Assembly: GCA_963978545.1 (NCBI GenBank)
Contig: OZ021732.1
Coordinates: 65,913,214 to 65,977,213, forward strand
Length of the DNA stretch: 64,000 nucleotides
DNA from: Linyphia triangularis
Taxonomy: Eukaryota > Arthropoda > Arachnida > Araneae > Linyphiidae
Reading direction: 5' to 3'
Shown piece after piece: positions 12,685-24,393 of this stretch. Both the position numbers and the translations under genes were made by a program. Positions within the stretch are counted from its first letter, which is position 1. Each line of letters begins with the position of its first letter. Below the pieces are notes generated by a model, which was not told where the DNA came from, did not search any database, and saw nothing but the letters and a program-made list of their open reading frames with translations.

Positions 12685-14723
12685 AATACCCGTTGCCAAA
12701 AACAGTTAAGGAACTCAGACGATTTCTTGGCTTACTAAACTTTTTCCGCAGGTTTTTTCCTCGAGCAGCATATTTCCAAAATGAGTTAAATAACTTTCTT
12801 AAAGGTTCAAAAAATAATGATAACTCGCCCCTCAACTGGACTACGTCGGCTGAAGAACAATTTAAAAATTGTAAAAAACTTATGTCCGAAGCAACGCTTT
12901 TAGCTCATCCACAAACGGATGCAAAACTCATTGTGCAGGTAGACGCCTCGGATTTCGCGATAGGCGGGGCACTTTTCCAAATTGTTGAGGAAGAATCACA
13001 ACCACTAGCATTCTTTTCACGCAAACTCTCGCCTGCCAAATGTAAATACAGTGCGTACGATCGCGAGCTACTAGCAGCTTACGCCACAATTAAACATTTT
13101 CGATATATGTTAGAGGCAAGGGAATTTGCTGTTTATACGGACCATAAGCCATTGACTTTTGCGTTTCAACAACGGCCAGAGAAGGCATCACCTCGACAGT
13201 TTCGTCAGCTGGATTTTATTTCCCAGTTTACAACTACCATTTTGCATATAAAAGGTACGGACAATATAATGGCAGACGCTCTGTCGCGAATAGCCACGAT
13301 CAAAATGCCTTCACCAATCGATTATGGCGAAATCGCAAAAAGTCAGGAAAACGATATTGAGTTGCTTAAGCTTTTGAAGGATTTTAAAAACGGTTTGGAA
13401 CTAAAAAAAGTAACTTTACCTGGAACTGATATCCCACTCTTTTGCGATATTTCCACCGGAAATGTGCGCCCTTATATACCAGAAAAATTCCGTAAGGTGA
13501 TTTTCGATTCAATTCACAAATTATCACACCCAGGAATAAAAGCAACATCAAAATTGGTACGTTCTCGTTTCACTTGGCCTTCAATTAATTCCGATTGCAA
13601 TCAATGGGCAAGAACATGCATAGCTTGCCAAAAATGTAAGGTCACGAAACACACCAGAACCCCGTTAGGCAAATTCCCTGGCCAGGCGGATAGATTTGGC
13701 CATGTCCACTTGGATTTGGTTGGGCCCTTGCCCCCATCAAATGGAAAATCTTATTGCTTGACCATGATCGACAGATTTACACGCTGGCCGGAAGCTGTCC
13801 CTGTAGCTGACATCACAGCAGAGACTGTCGCTATTGCTTTTTTCAGCACATGGATATCCAGATTCGGAGTACCTTCTCGCATAACCACTGATCAGGGCCG
13901 GCAGTTCGAAAGTCGACTTTTCCAGAGCCTCACTAACCTACTTGGTATCCAGCGAATCCGGTCTTCACCGTACCACCCCCAAGCTAACGGACTCATCGAG
14001 CAGTTGCACCGACCCCTGAAGGCAGCCATAAAAGCCTACGATACTCCTAACTGGTCATCGGCATTGCCAACCATACTCCTGGGATTCCGGACAGCGCTGA
14101 AGGATGATTTACAAGCATCAACAGCAGAGCTGGTCTACGGAACGACGCTGCGCCTGCCGGGAGAGTTCTTCGACCCAACACCAACAGAAACTGACCCCAA
14201 ACAGGTAATGGAGGATCTAAGGAACCATTTTGCACAGATCAGACCGGTGCCAACATCAAGCCATGGAAGGAGATCAGTCTTCGTCCATCCACACTTGAAA
14301 GACTGCACACACGTCTTCGTTCGCCAGGACTTTGTCCGAGGACCTCTGCAGGCCCCCTACAATGGACCGTACAAGGTCCTGCAAAGGTCGAATAAGACGT
14401 TTGACATCAACATCAAGGGTAGCAGGCGAACCATATCCTTAGACAGGCTGAAACCAGCATTTTTTTCACAAGAGTCTGACGCGGTGAACCCTGCAACACC
14501 CAGTGCTCCAGCCATGCTCAATGCGCCAGCAACACCCAGTGCTCCGGCCACGGTCAATGCGCCAGCAACGCCCAGTGCTCCAGCCATGGCCAATGCACCA
14601 GCAACTCACAATACTTCAGCCTCAAGTGATCTAGAAAGCTCCAGGGTCCTATTGAGCAAGCCTGTGACAACTCGATCAGGTAGACGAGTGCACTTCCCAA
14701 GACATCTCGTGTCATACGTTTGA
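12669..14723 (+). pseudogene. pol: gypsy Pol, second part: RNase H and integrase
   Basis: This is the continuation of Pol after the frame break. The C-terminal end of the RT comes first ([12 protein letters not shown]), then RNase H ([29 protein letters not shown]), then integrase. Integrase has an HHCC zinc-binding region ([14 protein letters not shown]) and the DDE core: Asp in HLDLVGPLP, Asp in TTDQGRQFE, Glu in [12 protein letters not shown]. The C-terminal tail is a run of Ala-Pro-rich repeats (APATPSAPA type) at about 14490-14620, probably disordered. The 684-codon frame is open throughout; the first methionine is a chance start. Confidence 0.88.
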
Positions 14724-14725
14724 CA

Positions 14726-14739
14726 CTGGGGAGGGAGTG
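14726..14739 (+). promoter_or_regulatory. polypurine tract
   Basis: The purine-rich run ctggggagggagtg lies directly against the 3' LTR, where plus-strand DNA synthesis would be primed. Confidence 0.7.
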
Positions 14740-15018
14740 TGCAGTGGACATGACGTCATGATGAACAGACATTATGCGACGTCGTAATAACTATAACTTC
14801 TACTACGGTGCGGTTGAATTAATACTACTTCGGATTCGAACAATCCACCTTTTTTACTTGCTTCTTTTTATTAGCGTGCTAATGAATCCTCGCTGTGTTA
14901 CTGCTTAACGTAAAATGCCTGTAAAGTTTTCCTTAAATAATAGACTTCATTAAGTAACGTGCAACATGTATTGCTTATTTAATATTTATAATTTCATACA
15001 CTAACTAGCCTCACGACA
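14740..15018 (+). repeat. 3' LTR of gypsy element
   Basis: 279 bp, TG...CA, same as the 5' LTR and including the CRE palindrome. Followed by the right target duplication atac at 15019-15022. Confidence 0.92.
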
Positions 15019-15345
15019 ATACTAAATACAGTCTAAGATATAATTTGACATCACAAACATTGCTAAACAATTATTTTGAATTATTGACATAGCATGTGTA
15101 TTTTTCAAATCTTGTACATCTTCACGGGAATCTTCACTAAGGTGTTCATTGTCTAAAAAAACATTTTCAAAAAGTTACAATTATGATATGCATAGTAAAA
15201 TGTAAACAATTTTTCATATACTTCCATTTGGTTTAAGTGTTCGTTGCCCCAGATTTATTCTTTGAAATATTTGCTATTATATTTTAGAAACATTAATCTG
15301 CTTATTTTCTTTTGAAGCACAGCAACAATTGTGTTAGTACATATT

Positions 15346-15470
15346 GGTTGGCCCACCTGATGGCTGTGTGGTCAACGCTCCAACCTTGCATGCCAAAGGT
15401 ACAAATCCTGGGTAGTTGTGGTTCGGAATCCACGTTAAGCTGTAGGTCCAGACTTGATTAGCCATCATTG
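15346..15470 (+). mobile_element. tRNA-derived SINE-like fragment (family 2)
   Basis: Plus-strand sequence has an A-box-like TGGCTGTGTGGTCAACGC and a B-box-like GGTACAAATCC at tRNA spacing, followed by unrelated sequence. It does not fold as a full tRNA, so it is called a SINE head. The 3' end is not defined. Confidence 0.5.
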
Positions 15471-16823
15471 TGCATAAAAATAGATCGTCGAGTGTACAAA
15501 CTAACCTATATCGGTTGTCGGACTGTTTGGTAGTTTTTCATGTTTTCTCCAAATCGAAATATGCAAGAATGGTCCTAGTAAAGCCCTTGCACCATAAAAC
15601 ATCAACAACCAATTCGAAACACAAATATGCGAAATTTTCCCCTTCATAGACTTACACGAAAGTATCTCCTTTTCACAGAAATAATGACTTGACAATGGTT
15701 CAATACAAAAGCCGTCCCCAAAAGCCCAAGGCAATTTCTAACCTGATCAATCAACTCTTTTGAAACAGTCGAAACAATTTCAAAAAGACAAATCTTTAAA
15801 TGGGATATAATTTTTTTTTAAATACATAGAATTGTAGTTTGCTGATTAATAAACACATAATGTTCATGTTGTATAAATATTAAAATATTTTCTTTGCACA
15901 TAATTATGCATATCCACTCTTGAAGGAAAATTTATGGCTATGCTCCAGATCAATTACATATAGAAGTAATAATAAGGAATGACATAACATTATCAAAAAT
16001 TTAATGTGAAATTTCGTATCATAAATGTATTTTTATTTACATTTTAAGACATTTTCAAAAGTTCGGTGTTCATAAAATTGAAACAAATTTAAAGACTAAA
16101 TGTAATGCAACATTAATTAAATAACAGCTTTTTTAATGAGGTGGCCAACATATTAAAATTTGTTTCAAGTTAGTATTATATAAAAGATAACTTGGAATCA
16201 GCACTATCTGTACAGAAATAATGGGATTTGAGTTTAAAAAATTTCATTACTATTAGAATAAGTTTCATTATGAGCACAAAAAGAATTCAGTTTTAGTAAC
16301 AAGATTTCAAAATATACAATAAGCAATGTTATCGTATAAATTTACTTTCAAGAAAAGCCGAAGAAGTATCAAGTTTGTGTATATAAATAATAAAAAAACA
16401 TGTTAAACAAAGTAAATTTTATTGAAACCAATTTTCCCTTCAAAACTCGTGCAAATCCAAAAAATTGAGAAAAAAAACAATAACTAATATAATAATTTCC
16501 ACGCCAAATCAAAACATTCGAAAAACCTACACATTTACAAGTCCAAACCCAAAACAAAGTATTTTCAGTGGGAAGGGAGGGGGGAAACACCAGCTCGAAC
16601 GGAATAAACCGAAAGTTAACCAACTTCTACCTTCGTTAAGAAAGTTCAATAACCAACTTAACCAGTTAAAAAAATTCGACTTTACGAACGGACAGTTACA
16701 AAACCAGTTAAGATTACGAACGCTTAGTTACACGGTTTTGCCTCAGGCTACATAACTCACTTTTTCAGTTCGACTTTACGAACCCAGCCTCAAAACATTT
16801 CGATTCGCCTATTTCAGAATACT
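15471..16823. other. AT-rich intergenic DNA left of Polinton A
   Basis: No gene recognised. At 16680-16795 the motif TTTACGAAC occurs repeatedly, in the opposite orientation to the GTTCGTAAA motifs near 7196; the two could be ends of one older transposon into which the gypsy element inserted. Confidence 0.4.
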
Positions 16824-16829
16824 CATGGA

Positions 16830-17835
16830 AGTAGTTAGAAAGTGGGGCTCCGGGGCCATGGCGGAGCAGGGATGAGGGATGATGACGTCACCGGAAGGGG
16901 CGTGACCGGATATGACGTCACAGGAAGTGCAATCACCGGAAGTCATGTGACCGGAAGTGGGGTTGAGTTGTTCCCCTCCTGCTGCTGTTTTAGTTTCGGT
17001 TTCGTTATAAGCTGTTTGTGTATGACGTCACAGTAGATATGACGTCATAATGTGTATTATATCAAAGTTTTGAGCGGTGGCAACACTTTTTAGTTTCGAT
17101 TTACCTTTAGGATGGAGTTGAGTTGTTCTAGGACTGCTTGTAAACGAATAAGTTAGGGTGATAGGTTTTTATTGCGTGACGTCACAGTAGATATGACGTC
17201 ATAATGTGTTTTATATCAAAGTTTTGAGCGGTGGCAACACTTTTTAGTTTCGATTTACCTTTAGGATGGAGTTGAGTTGTTCTAGGACTGCTTGTAAACG
17301 AATAAGTTAGAGTGATAGGTTTTTATTGCGTGACGTCACAGTAGGTATGACGTCATAATTTGTTTTATATCAAAGTTTAGAGCGATGGCAACACTTTTTA
17401 GTTTCGATTTACCTTTAAGATTGAGTTGAGTTGTTCTAGGACTGCTTGTAAATGAATAAGTTAGAGTGATAGGTTTTTATTGCGTGACGTCACAGTAGGT
17501 ATGACGTCATAATGTGTTTTATATCAAAGTTTTGAGCGGTGGCAACACTTTTTAGTTTCGATTTACCTTTAAGATGGAGTTGAGTTGTTCTAGGACTGCT
17601 TGTAAATGAATAAGTTAGAGTGATAGGTTTTTATTGCGTGACGTCACAGTAGGTATGACGTCATAATGTGTTTTATATCAAAGTTTCGAGCGATGGCAAC
17701 ACTTTTTAGTTTCAATTTACCTTTAAGATGGAGCTGAATTGTTCTAGGGCTGCTTCTTAGCGAATAAGTTAAGAGTGATAGATATTTTACTAGTGACGTC
17801 ACAGTAGATATGTCGTCATGAATTGCTTTATATCA
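16830..17835 (+). repeat. left terminal inverted repeat of Polinton A
   Basis: The first ~190 bp are the reverse complement of the right end and carry clustered CCGGAAGT-type and TGACGTCA sites. After that comes a tandem array. The match to the right terminus ends near 17835, but the left copy holds more array units than the right (about 1.0 kb against 0.68 kb). Confidence 0.9.
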
Positions 17836-18125
17836 AAGTTTTGAGTGGTGGCAACACTTTTTAGTTTCGATTTACCTTTCAGATGGTGTTGAGTTGTTCT
17901 AGGGCTGCTTCTAAACGAATAAGTTAGAGTGATAGGTATTTTTACTAATGACGTCACAGTGGAAATGACGTCATAATGTGTTTTATATCAAAGTTTTGAG
18001 CGTTAGCAACACTTTTTAGTTTCAATTTACCTTTAAGATGGAGCTGAGTTGTTCTAGGGCTGCTTCTTAGCGAATAAGTTAAGAGTGATAGATATTTTTA
18101 CTAGTGACGTCACAGTGGGTATGAC
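17022..18125 (+). repeat. ~155-bp tandem repeat array with paired TGACGTCA sites
   Basis: Seven units of about 154-156 bp, marked by TGACGTCACAGT at about 17022, 17177, 17331, 17485, 17639, 17794, 17949 and 18105. Each unit carries a second TGACGTCA (or a one-base variant) about 16 bp downstream, then a conserved block including GGCAACACTTTTTAGTTTCG. The first four or five units are nearly identical and the last ones are diverged, as expected if units are homogenised by unequal exchange at the outer end. Confidence 0.92.
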
Positions 18126-19048
18126 GTCATTATATGTTAAAATTTACGTTTTAAGTGGTGATAACATTGGATATATACAAAATTTAGTTTTCAGGTGTTG
18201 GCAACGAGTTCTGATCGGTCAGCTAAATGCTCGCTGGTGATTGATAAGTTTTAAATATGTGACCAAAAGTTAACTCCTGATTGACTGTTTGGTTTTCTAG
18301 CGAGTTACTTACACGTCCTTTAGTCAAGTTAAAATACCTGCAACAAAGTTACACAAATAAAAATGTTAAATTTGAAAAGTTAATAAAAGGAAGGCCATTT
18401 GCTAAGGGTCTAAAGAACCCTAAACCCGAGCTACACGTGACATTTCAATATTTTACCAAACAATTGTTAAAATATCGACTATCGAACGTTGCCTTCATGG
18501 TAACTCATCTACCCACCCCCCTTCCCTAACTAATTTTGAATAAGTTAAGACTTTAGAATTACAATTAATAAATTTTGAAAAATTAATTATTAAAGGTGAG
18601 GACCCACCTCCAGCCCGATACCTCTTTTAGGAAGAATTGGTACCGCCTCACTCCATCCTAACAAAAAAAAAAGAAGAAAAAAAATCTTATTCCAAAGAAC
18701 GTATGTTTCTTTGAAACTTGAGGTCACTAATCAACCATCTGATGATATCCTTTAAGAAGATATCTTCACCTCTTAACAATTTTAAAGTTTTAGTCTAAAA
18801 GATTAATGTTGGACACAAACTATTTCTAGAATAGAGTTACATTAAAAATTAAATTTAAGAGTGTCCAGTTTTTTTGAAGAAGACTTGTGGGAACGTATAT
18901 TTCCCAAAATTAAATTTAATGGTCACTAACAAAATCCTGAAAATGTTCTAATTTTAGTTTTTATAAAAAATTAAGTTAATGTAATATTTTAGTAAAAATA
19001 ATGACTATAGTTAATGAATTGCGAAAAATTAAGTTAGAAGAATTAAAT
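18126..19048. other. Polinton A left internal non-coding region
   Basis: Lies between the terminal array and the polymerase 3' end. It is strongly conserved in Polinton B (38225-38625 plus 40975-41526). A plus-strand frame at 18281-18529 is partly open in both copies. Most differences between the copies in that stretch change the amino acid, so I do not call it a gene. The part near 18720-19048 is probably 3' untranslated sequence of the polymerase gene. Confidence 0.5.
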
Positions 19049-20286
19049 TTAAGGAATTTTGTAGTGACCATACGCATAGCTAGTTATACCATCCTCCAAC
19101 AGGTATCGCTTGTCATCAAATGCCGAGAGCGCTCGCTTTCTTTGCTGGATGGAGAAAATGTGATGTTTTTCACTACCGATCCGATGCTGAACCACAGACG
19201 AAGGTTGTCGATTGAGAAGACAGTCTCTATAGGTCTGATGTTTTAGCTGTCTTTGAGCTGCTCTTGCGATTCCCTTGGCCGTTTGTTTCTCACCACACTC
19301 GCTTAAAATGGAATACATTTTGGAACGAAGCCCTATAAACTCCAAAGCAGATTTTCCGTTAAGTTCATCCTTAAAGTAGCCGATCTTCTTCTTGTTAGAC
19401 ACATCGTGTAGGGGATGATCTGATGGATAGTCAGAAAAGTCAAAAAATCCCTTTAACTGCTGTAAGTCAGCAGTCAGATCTAGGGTGGTGAGTCCATAAG
19501 TGAGTGAATCTGTGTCGGTGAATAGTAAGCGGGCATTACTTTCGTACTTCTTCATGATGACATTATAGTGGAAATCATACATTAAAACCTTGCTCAGTTC
19601 TAAGATGGTGAAACCAGCATAAATGGGTCTATTAAGTGTGAGACTCTTCACTTTTCTTTGTACTGCTGCCAAGCTGTTATCAAACTCAGTGAAGGCATGG
19701 AAGGCAGGAGACGCGACCAGTTTCTTGGCTTTATGTGGGTTGTTCACCAACTGAACATCCACTCTATTCCTCAGATTTTCCATAGTTTTCCCGAACACCG
19801 CATTGTTGAGAAGTTTAAAGAAATCTTTTTCAAATGATGTTTTGGACAGTTTTCTCTGTTCCGTATTAAATGTTATGTAGTCCTTCAGCCAAGGTTGTTG
19901 GTAGAATTTTAGAATTCTATGGACTTTAGTTAGTTTCAGTCCCAAGGAAAGGTATAGCTTCAGACTACGATAGTGTATAACATAATTCTTCTTTGACTGA
20001 AGATTCGGAACGAGTTTCTCGCTGGAAGAAGCTGGCTTCATCTGCATTTCTTCCAAAATCTCGAGGGCGGTAGGAGACAGCATATTTGGCTTTATGGTGA
20101 AGCGTTCGGGAGCCAGAGGATAATCGTTATGGAGATCGTGGAGTTCAGCAGGATAGTCGAGATCCACTTCTAGGATGAAGCCCTCATCTGCATCATCTGC
20201 TTGGTCCAAGATGGTTTTAGTAGAGATGTTTTCAGGGTTCACCCACTGAAAATCACCAACAGGTAAGTATTGAGACATGGCCCAAC
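19049..20286 (-). CDS. polB: polB last exon: polymerase palm and thumb
   Basis: Carries the polymerase active-site motif DTDS (in FTDTDSLTYGL) and the conserved region KTMENLRNRVDVQLV. The exon begins just after an 85-bp intron (20287-20371) that splits the first polymerase motif DANNLYG/xAM between this exon and the previous one; joining at the GT/AG borders makes that motif continuous. It ends at the stop codon at 19049. It is intact here but has two nonsense codons and a hAT insertion in Polinton B. Confidence 0.9.
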
Positions 20287-23200
20287 CTGAAAGAAAAATC
20301 CAATTAAATCATTCAATATTAACATAGAAGCTATATAAAAAATGACAGTTTTAAAGTAAATTCATGCTTACCATAGAGGTTATTGGCATCCAGGTACAAT
20401 ATATGTTTCTTCTCCTCAGCAGCATTATATTCAGGACAGCCTGGATGGTTTGCCTGGCTATGACGATGGGTGATGACGGAGACTCCTCCCCGAATACCCT
20501 TCTCTATGAAGAGGTGCATGTCAATGTCGGTGAATAAATCCAAACCGACATCTGACATCTTGAGAGCGGCTTGCCACGCTAACCCCGGAGACGTCATCAT
20601 GTGGGCGGCGTCTAGCTGGTAAAAGTCCAGAGTTAGGCGGCGGAAATTCTCGAATACGTCTGCGAGGAGGAGCACATCCGTCTTCACGTACAGGTCGTGA
20701 TATTCGCCAAGGTCTTTGATGCCGAAAGCTTCCCAAACAACTTGAGCATGACCATAATCTGCATCGGTGATGGAGGAGTTTGTAAGGTTGCTATAGAAGG
20801 CTTGCTGAGGTGGCAGAGATGTTTGTTGAAATTTAGTGAACGAGTCCATATACTCATAAGGGTACACTCCCTTCTTCAGTAAGAGATCTAAGGAAAAAAT
20901 AAAAATTAAATGATATTGTTAAGAGAACATTTATATAATATTAACATTGACTATATTACGTACCATGGTTAGATGCGATAGATCTCTTCAAAATGTGAAA
21001 CTTGTCTCTCTCCAGATTATCGACAAGTTTCTGAAGCGATGCGTTCAGAAACTGGAGACTGTCAATAAACTGGAGAGTCACCGGGATCTTGTCAAGTTTC
21101 TTAGTGATGGAGAAGGAGATGTATTTCTCCATCGTTGTAGGGATGACTCCAATGTCATGGTCAGCCACTTTCCCTAGCCCCTGCATGATCAAATGCGCAT
21201 CATAATTCTTCAGGTTGTGGAAGACGCAGGGAATCATTTTCCTCAACCTGAAGGCAAGGTTGCATTCATTGTGGAGCACTTGGCGGAACTGACCGGTCAA
21301 GTGATCGTGGTCGTTCACCCGATCAGTTCCTAGTCGGCCCTTGCAGAGCCCACAGTGCGTTGCAGCATTAATAGCATGCTGGTCCTGTGCAGTGATCTTC
21401 ATGGGGATGATGGTGGTCAGCTTCACCGCCAGCTCGTCCTTCTCTGCAATGATACAACTGATGAAGTGGTCCACTGCATCTTCTCCCCTGTAGACAGAGA
21501 TGGGTTTGGTCGGCTTACTATCTGGACCTATAATGACATAGGCGTATCCGCAGGGGACGTGGGTAGCTGTCTTCATAGTGGAAGTGGAGGTGGTGACGTC
21601 TAACTTCTCTACAAGGGCCTCAAAGTCCGCGTATATGATATACGGGACTTTCTGGGTGAACTTGTACTGACTGAATTTCAGCACACAGTCCTTTGGAGTC
21701 GGCATCTTGATGTGTTGGGGTGAGTGCTCGTTACAGTACGGGACATGTGCTTTGAGAGTCTCCTCCTTGGCAAAACGGTGTAGACAAGAATAACAATAGA
21801 ATCGCTTTCCATTGTGCTTGGTGAGGTTGGTGAGGAGACGACTCATACTCTTAATTAGACAATAATGCTGCCTCTCTCCTTCTATGATGTAAAGTAGGTT
21901 GATAACCTCAGGATCCTCCCTCTTAGAGATGTATAGAGGTAATATCTCATCATCTTCATAGCCATAGATGTTAATGCGGAGATTGTTCAGTGCCTCCACA
22001 AAACGAACTTTGCAGGGTTGGACGGGACAGCTTACATTTCCCATCTTCAGCTCCTGCTCGTATTCTGCATAGTGGTCGACCCTATACGGATGGTTACCAT
22101 AGGCAATGGGATGAAGAGCAGCCAGGACAGACCAGATGAAACATTTACTGTCTTCGTTCTGGATGTTGAGGACGGCCTGCTTTGCTGCCAACTTGTAGGG
22201 TAACTTGAAGTGGCTAGCAGGGGCTAGAGGTTGATACGTTGCAGTCTTCACCTCCAAATGAATAATTTCATCGAGGACCCATCCAGATCCCCGCTCGATG
22301 AATTCATCGAAGGAGGACTTGATTTTGGCGAAGGCTTGGTCGATGTGTTCAGGGAGGACGCTGTCATCCAGCTCCATCTGCACCTTACTCCGGAAATAGG
22401 GTGTGGCATATTCCTCGTCTCCCTCATCACTCTTACGAACGAACCGGATTTTAGACACAGCATACCACTTAATGGCCCTCTTCTCTCCCAACTCCTCCTG
22501 CAGCACATCCTGAACTTGGGGAGTGCTTTCCCTAATGAAGAGAAGCAGGTCTCCAACTGCCTCTTCACTCGGGAATAAATGGCGAGTGGCAAAGACATCT
22601 GACGTCTTCACCTCAACTCTCCTCCTTCTGGGCACAGAGGGTGCAGTTTGAATTCCTCCTACTTGGGCAACTCGAAGGTGGGTGAGAAGATGTTGCATCA
22701 TAACATCCTTACGACCGAAACTCTTTCCACAATCAGAACAGGCATGAGGGGTGGCGGATTGATGACTCTCCATGTGACGTATTAAGTCTGCATTACGTGT
22801 GAAGGACTTCTGGCATATCTCACAGGTGAAATTCTTCGTGTCAGTATGAATCTTGAGATGGCGAGTTAAATTCCGCTTCTCCGTAAAGGACTTGTTGCAG
22901 ATGTGACACACCTGTTGAAAAAATAAAACTATGATGAGTTTCAGGGGGGAAAGAAAAAGCAGATTTACATTTTACTTTTCTTTATCGACAAAACTTTATT
23001 TCAATTTTTTTCCCCAAAACTTTATTTAAAAATATCTTCTTCTGAAAACACATTATTTGCAGAAATATCTAAAAACTTTATTACAAAAATGGATTGAAAA
23101 TCTTCAAATATATTAACCTAAAACATTTTACAAAATATGTCTTCTCCAAAAATTACTTAATTTGTAAAATATCTGAAAACATTTTTATTAAAAATACTTT

Positions 23201-24393
23201 ATTTCTATAAACTATCTATATATGCTTTATTTTAAATTAAAGTATCTAAAAACTCTCTCTGCAAAATATAATTTAAAAACTAATACTTACATGAGGTTCA
23301 ACATTGGAATTCATAACATTGGAAGGTCCAGCAATTGAGGATGCAGCATGTTGTGAGGGTCCAGCAGCAAGTACCTGAAAAAATTATTTAACATTTAAAT
23401 AAGCTATTTTAACAATAGTTCTAACAATATATTCTTAATAATAGTTTGTCCTTTGAATGTAATACTTACAGTTTTCTGATGGATTTTCAAATGTCTTGTC
23501 AAATGACATTTCTGTACGAAACCCTTCTTACAGATGGTACAGACCTGTTGAAAATAGAAATTTTGAGTAACATGTTTTAAAAGTTAATATTCTTTCACCT
23601 AAATGATTGAAATAATACTTACATGTAAACCGCGTGAGGTGGATGCAGCATTAGAAGGCCCAGCAGCAGCAGTAGATTCAACAGCAACCTCCTAAAATAA
23701 GATATTGAGAAATTATTCTAAGTTTTTTTTTGTGTTACGTCAGAGAAAAAATTTGGCATGAATTTGGAGCGACTTTGAATAGTTACAATATTGAAAATTG
23801 CTAAGTACAAAAAGTAATGAAAATTTTGGCGTGAATTTGGGGCGACTTTGAATAGTTACTGCACTGACAATTACTAAGTACAAAAAGTAATGAAAATTTC
23901 ATCGTGAATTTGGGGCGACTTTGAATAGTTACAACATTGAAAATTACTAAGTACAAAAACATTAAAAATTTTGGCGTGAATCTTATACTAATATTCAAGT
24001 GAATGACATTTAGAAAAAATACCAAGTACAAAAGTAATACAAATTATGGCGTGAATCTTATACTAATGAATAACATTTAGAAAAAGTTTTAAAGAACCCA
24101 TTATTGACAAATTTCAAATATAATTGAGAAAGTTTTAAGTGAACAAATCAATTATACAACGTTAAATAACACAGTTTAAAATTTATCTTAGACATTAAAC
24201 ATTCATCTACTTAAAAGCAACAAGTTTAATCTTATTTAAAGAATATTCTTTAAGATACATAGTAAGTAATTTTAAAAGTTTAAGATAAATACAATCTATA
24301 AGCATTCAAACATAATTTAAAAATATATTACTAAAAGAGATTAAGACTAGAAACAACGACAACCATGGGAGAAGGAGAACGTGATGATGACAT
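19049..24393 (-). CDS. polB: zinc-finger protein-primed family B DNA polymerase, whole gene with introns
   Basis: Replicates the Polinton genome by protein-primed synthesis. Minus-strand coding exons: start exon with ATG at 24393; 23623-23691; 23470-23544; 23291-23374; 20964-22911; 20372-20887; 19049-20286. Borders are GT...AG with pyrimidine-rich acceptors, and the exon lengths keep the frame. The product would be about 1,330 residues: a Ser/Pro/Ala-rich start, four C2H2 fingers, an exonuclease domain, then the polymerase core. In this copy the donor after the start exon is missing: Polinton B has a clear GTAAGT donor there (at 53257-53262) that is deleted here. Otherwise the frame is open. 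Gene structure is inferred from sequence and the two-copy comparison, without transcripts. Confidence 0.85.
20372..20887 (-). CDS. polB: polB middle exon: Exo III and start of palm
   Basis: A 516-bp exon. It carries the third exonuclease motif (YVKTDVLLLADVFENF) and ends in DANNLYG, the first half of the polymerase motif. It is flanked by a 76-bp intron (20888-20963, starting GTACGT, ending TTAG) and an 85-bp intron (starting GTAAGC, ending CAG). The same exon of the same length is present in Polinton B at 45783-46298, which supports the splice borders. Confidence 0.9.
20964..22911 (-). CDS. polB: polB large exon: three C2H2 fingers and exonuclease domain
   Basis: Begins with three C2H2 fingers (CHICNKSF...H, CEICQKSF...H, CSDCGKSF...H). 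About 300 residues in is a further Cys/His cluster (FYCYSCLHRF) that is typical of Polinton polymerases. Then come exonuclease motifs I (YADFEALVEK) and II (NLKNYDAHLI), separated by a CxxC...HDH...CN zinc-binding block. The first codon follows a splice acceptor (CAACAG), so the exon has no start codon of its own. 649 codons plus one base, open throughout. Confidence 0.9.
23291..23691 (-). CDS. polB: polB upstream exons: extra zinc finger and Ala/Ser/Pro linkers
   Basis: Three short exons, all a whole number of codons: 23623-23691 (23 codons, Ala/Ser-rich), 23470-23544 (25 codons, one complete C2H2 finger CTICKKGF...H), 23291-23374 (28 codons, Ala/Ser/Pro-rich). Each ends at a GTAAGT donor and begins after an AG acceptor. 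The first two have clear partners in Polinton B at 52544-52609 and 52391-52465; the third is diverged there (about 52262-52302). Confidence 0.75.
23720..24345. other. polB intron with short tandem repeats
   Basis: Contains three to four diverged repeats of about 85-95 bp marked by GAATTTGGGGCGACTTTGAATAG, also present at 52660-52990 in Polinton B. No coding features. Confidence 0.6.

Larger units (their letters stand above)
10104..15018 (+). mobile_element. Ty3/gypsy LTR retrotransposon, complete but mutated
   Basis: Two 279-bp LTRs starting TG and ending CA bound a gag-pol body. The same 4 bp (atac) flanks both sides at 10100-10103 and 15019-15022. The order is gag, protease, reverse transcriptase, RNase H, integrase, which is the gypsy order. 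There is no env-like frame after pol. The LTRs match over all the parts I compared, which suggests recent insertion. Even so, gag and pol each have a frame break, so this copy looks non-autonomous. Confidence 0.93.

Noticed and set aside
14357..14593. Antisense frame rich in Ala-Gly-Val at the end of gypsy pol
   Set aside because: It mirrors the Ala-Pro repeat tail of Pol on the other strand.
17022..18125. Regularly spaced repeats resembling a CRISPR array
   Set aside because: The units are contiguous 155-bp tandem repeats without unique spacers, in a eukaryotic transposon terminus.
20947..22578. Plus-strand open frames opposite polB (for example 20947-21177, 21355-21603, 22231-22578) and the same set at 46360-47991
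   Set aside because: They are antisense shadows of the conserved polymerase exons. They recur in Polinton B only because the coding strand is conserved.
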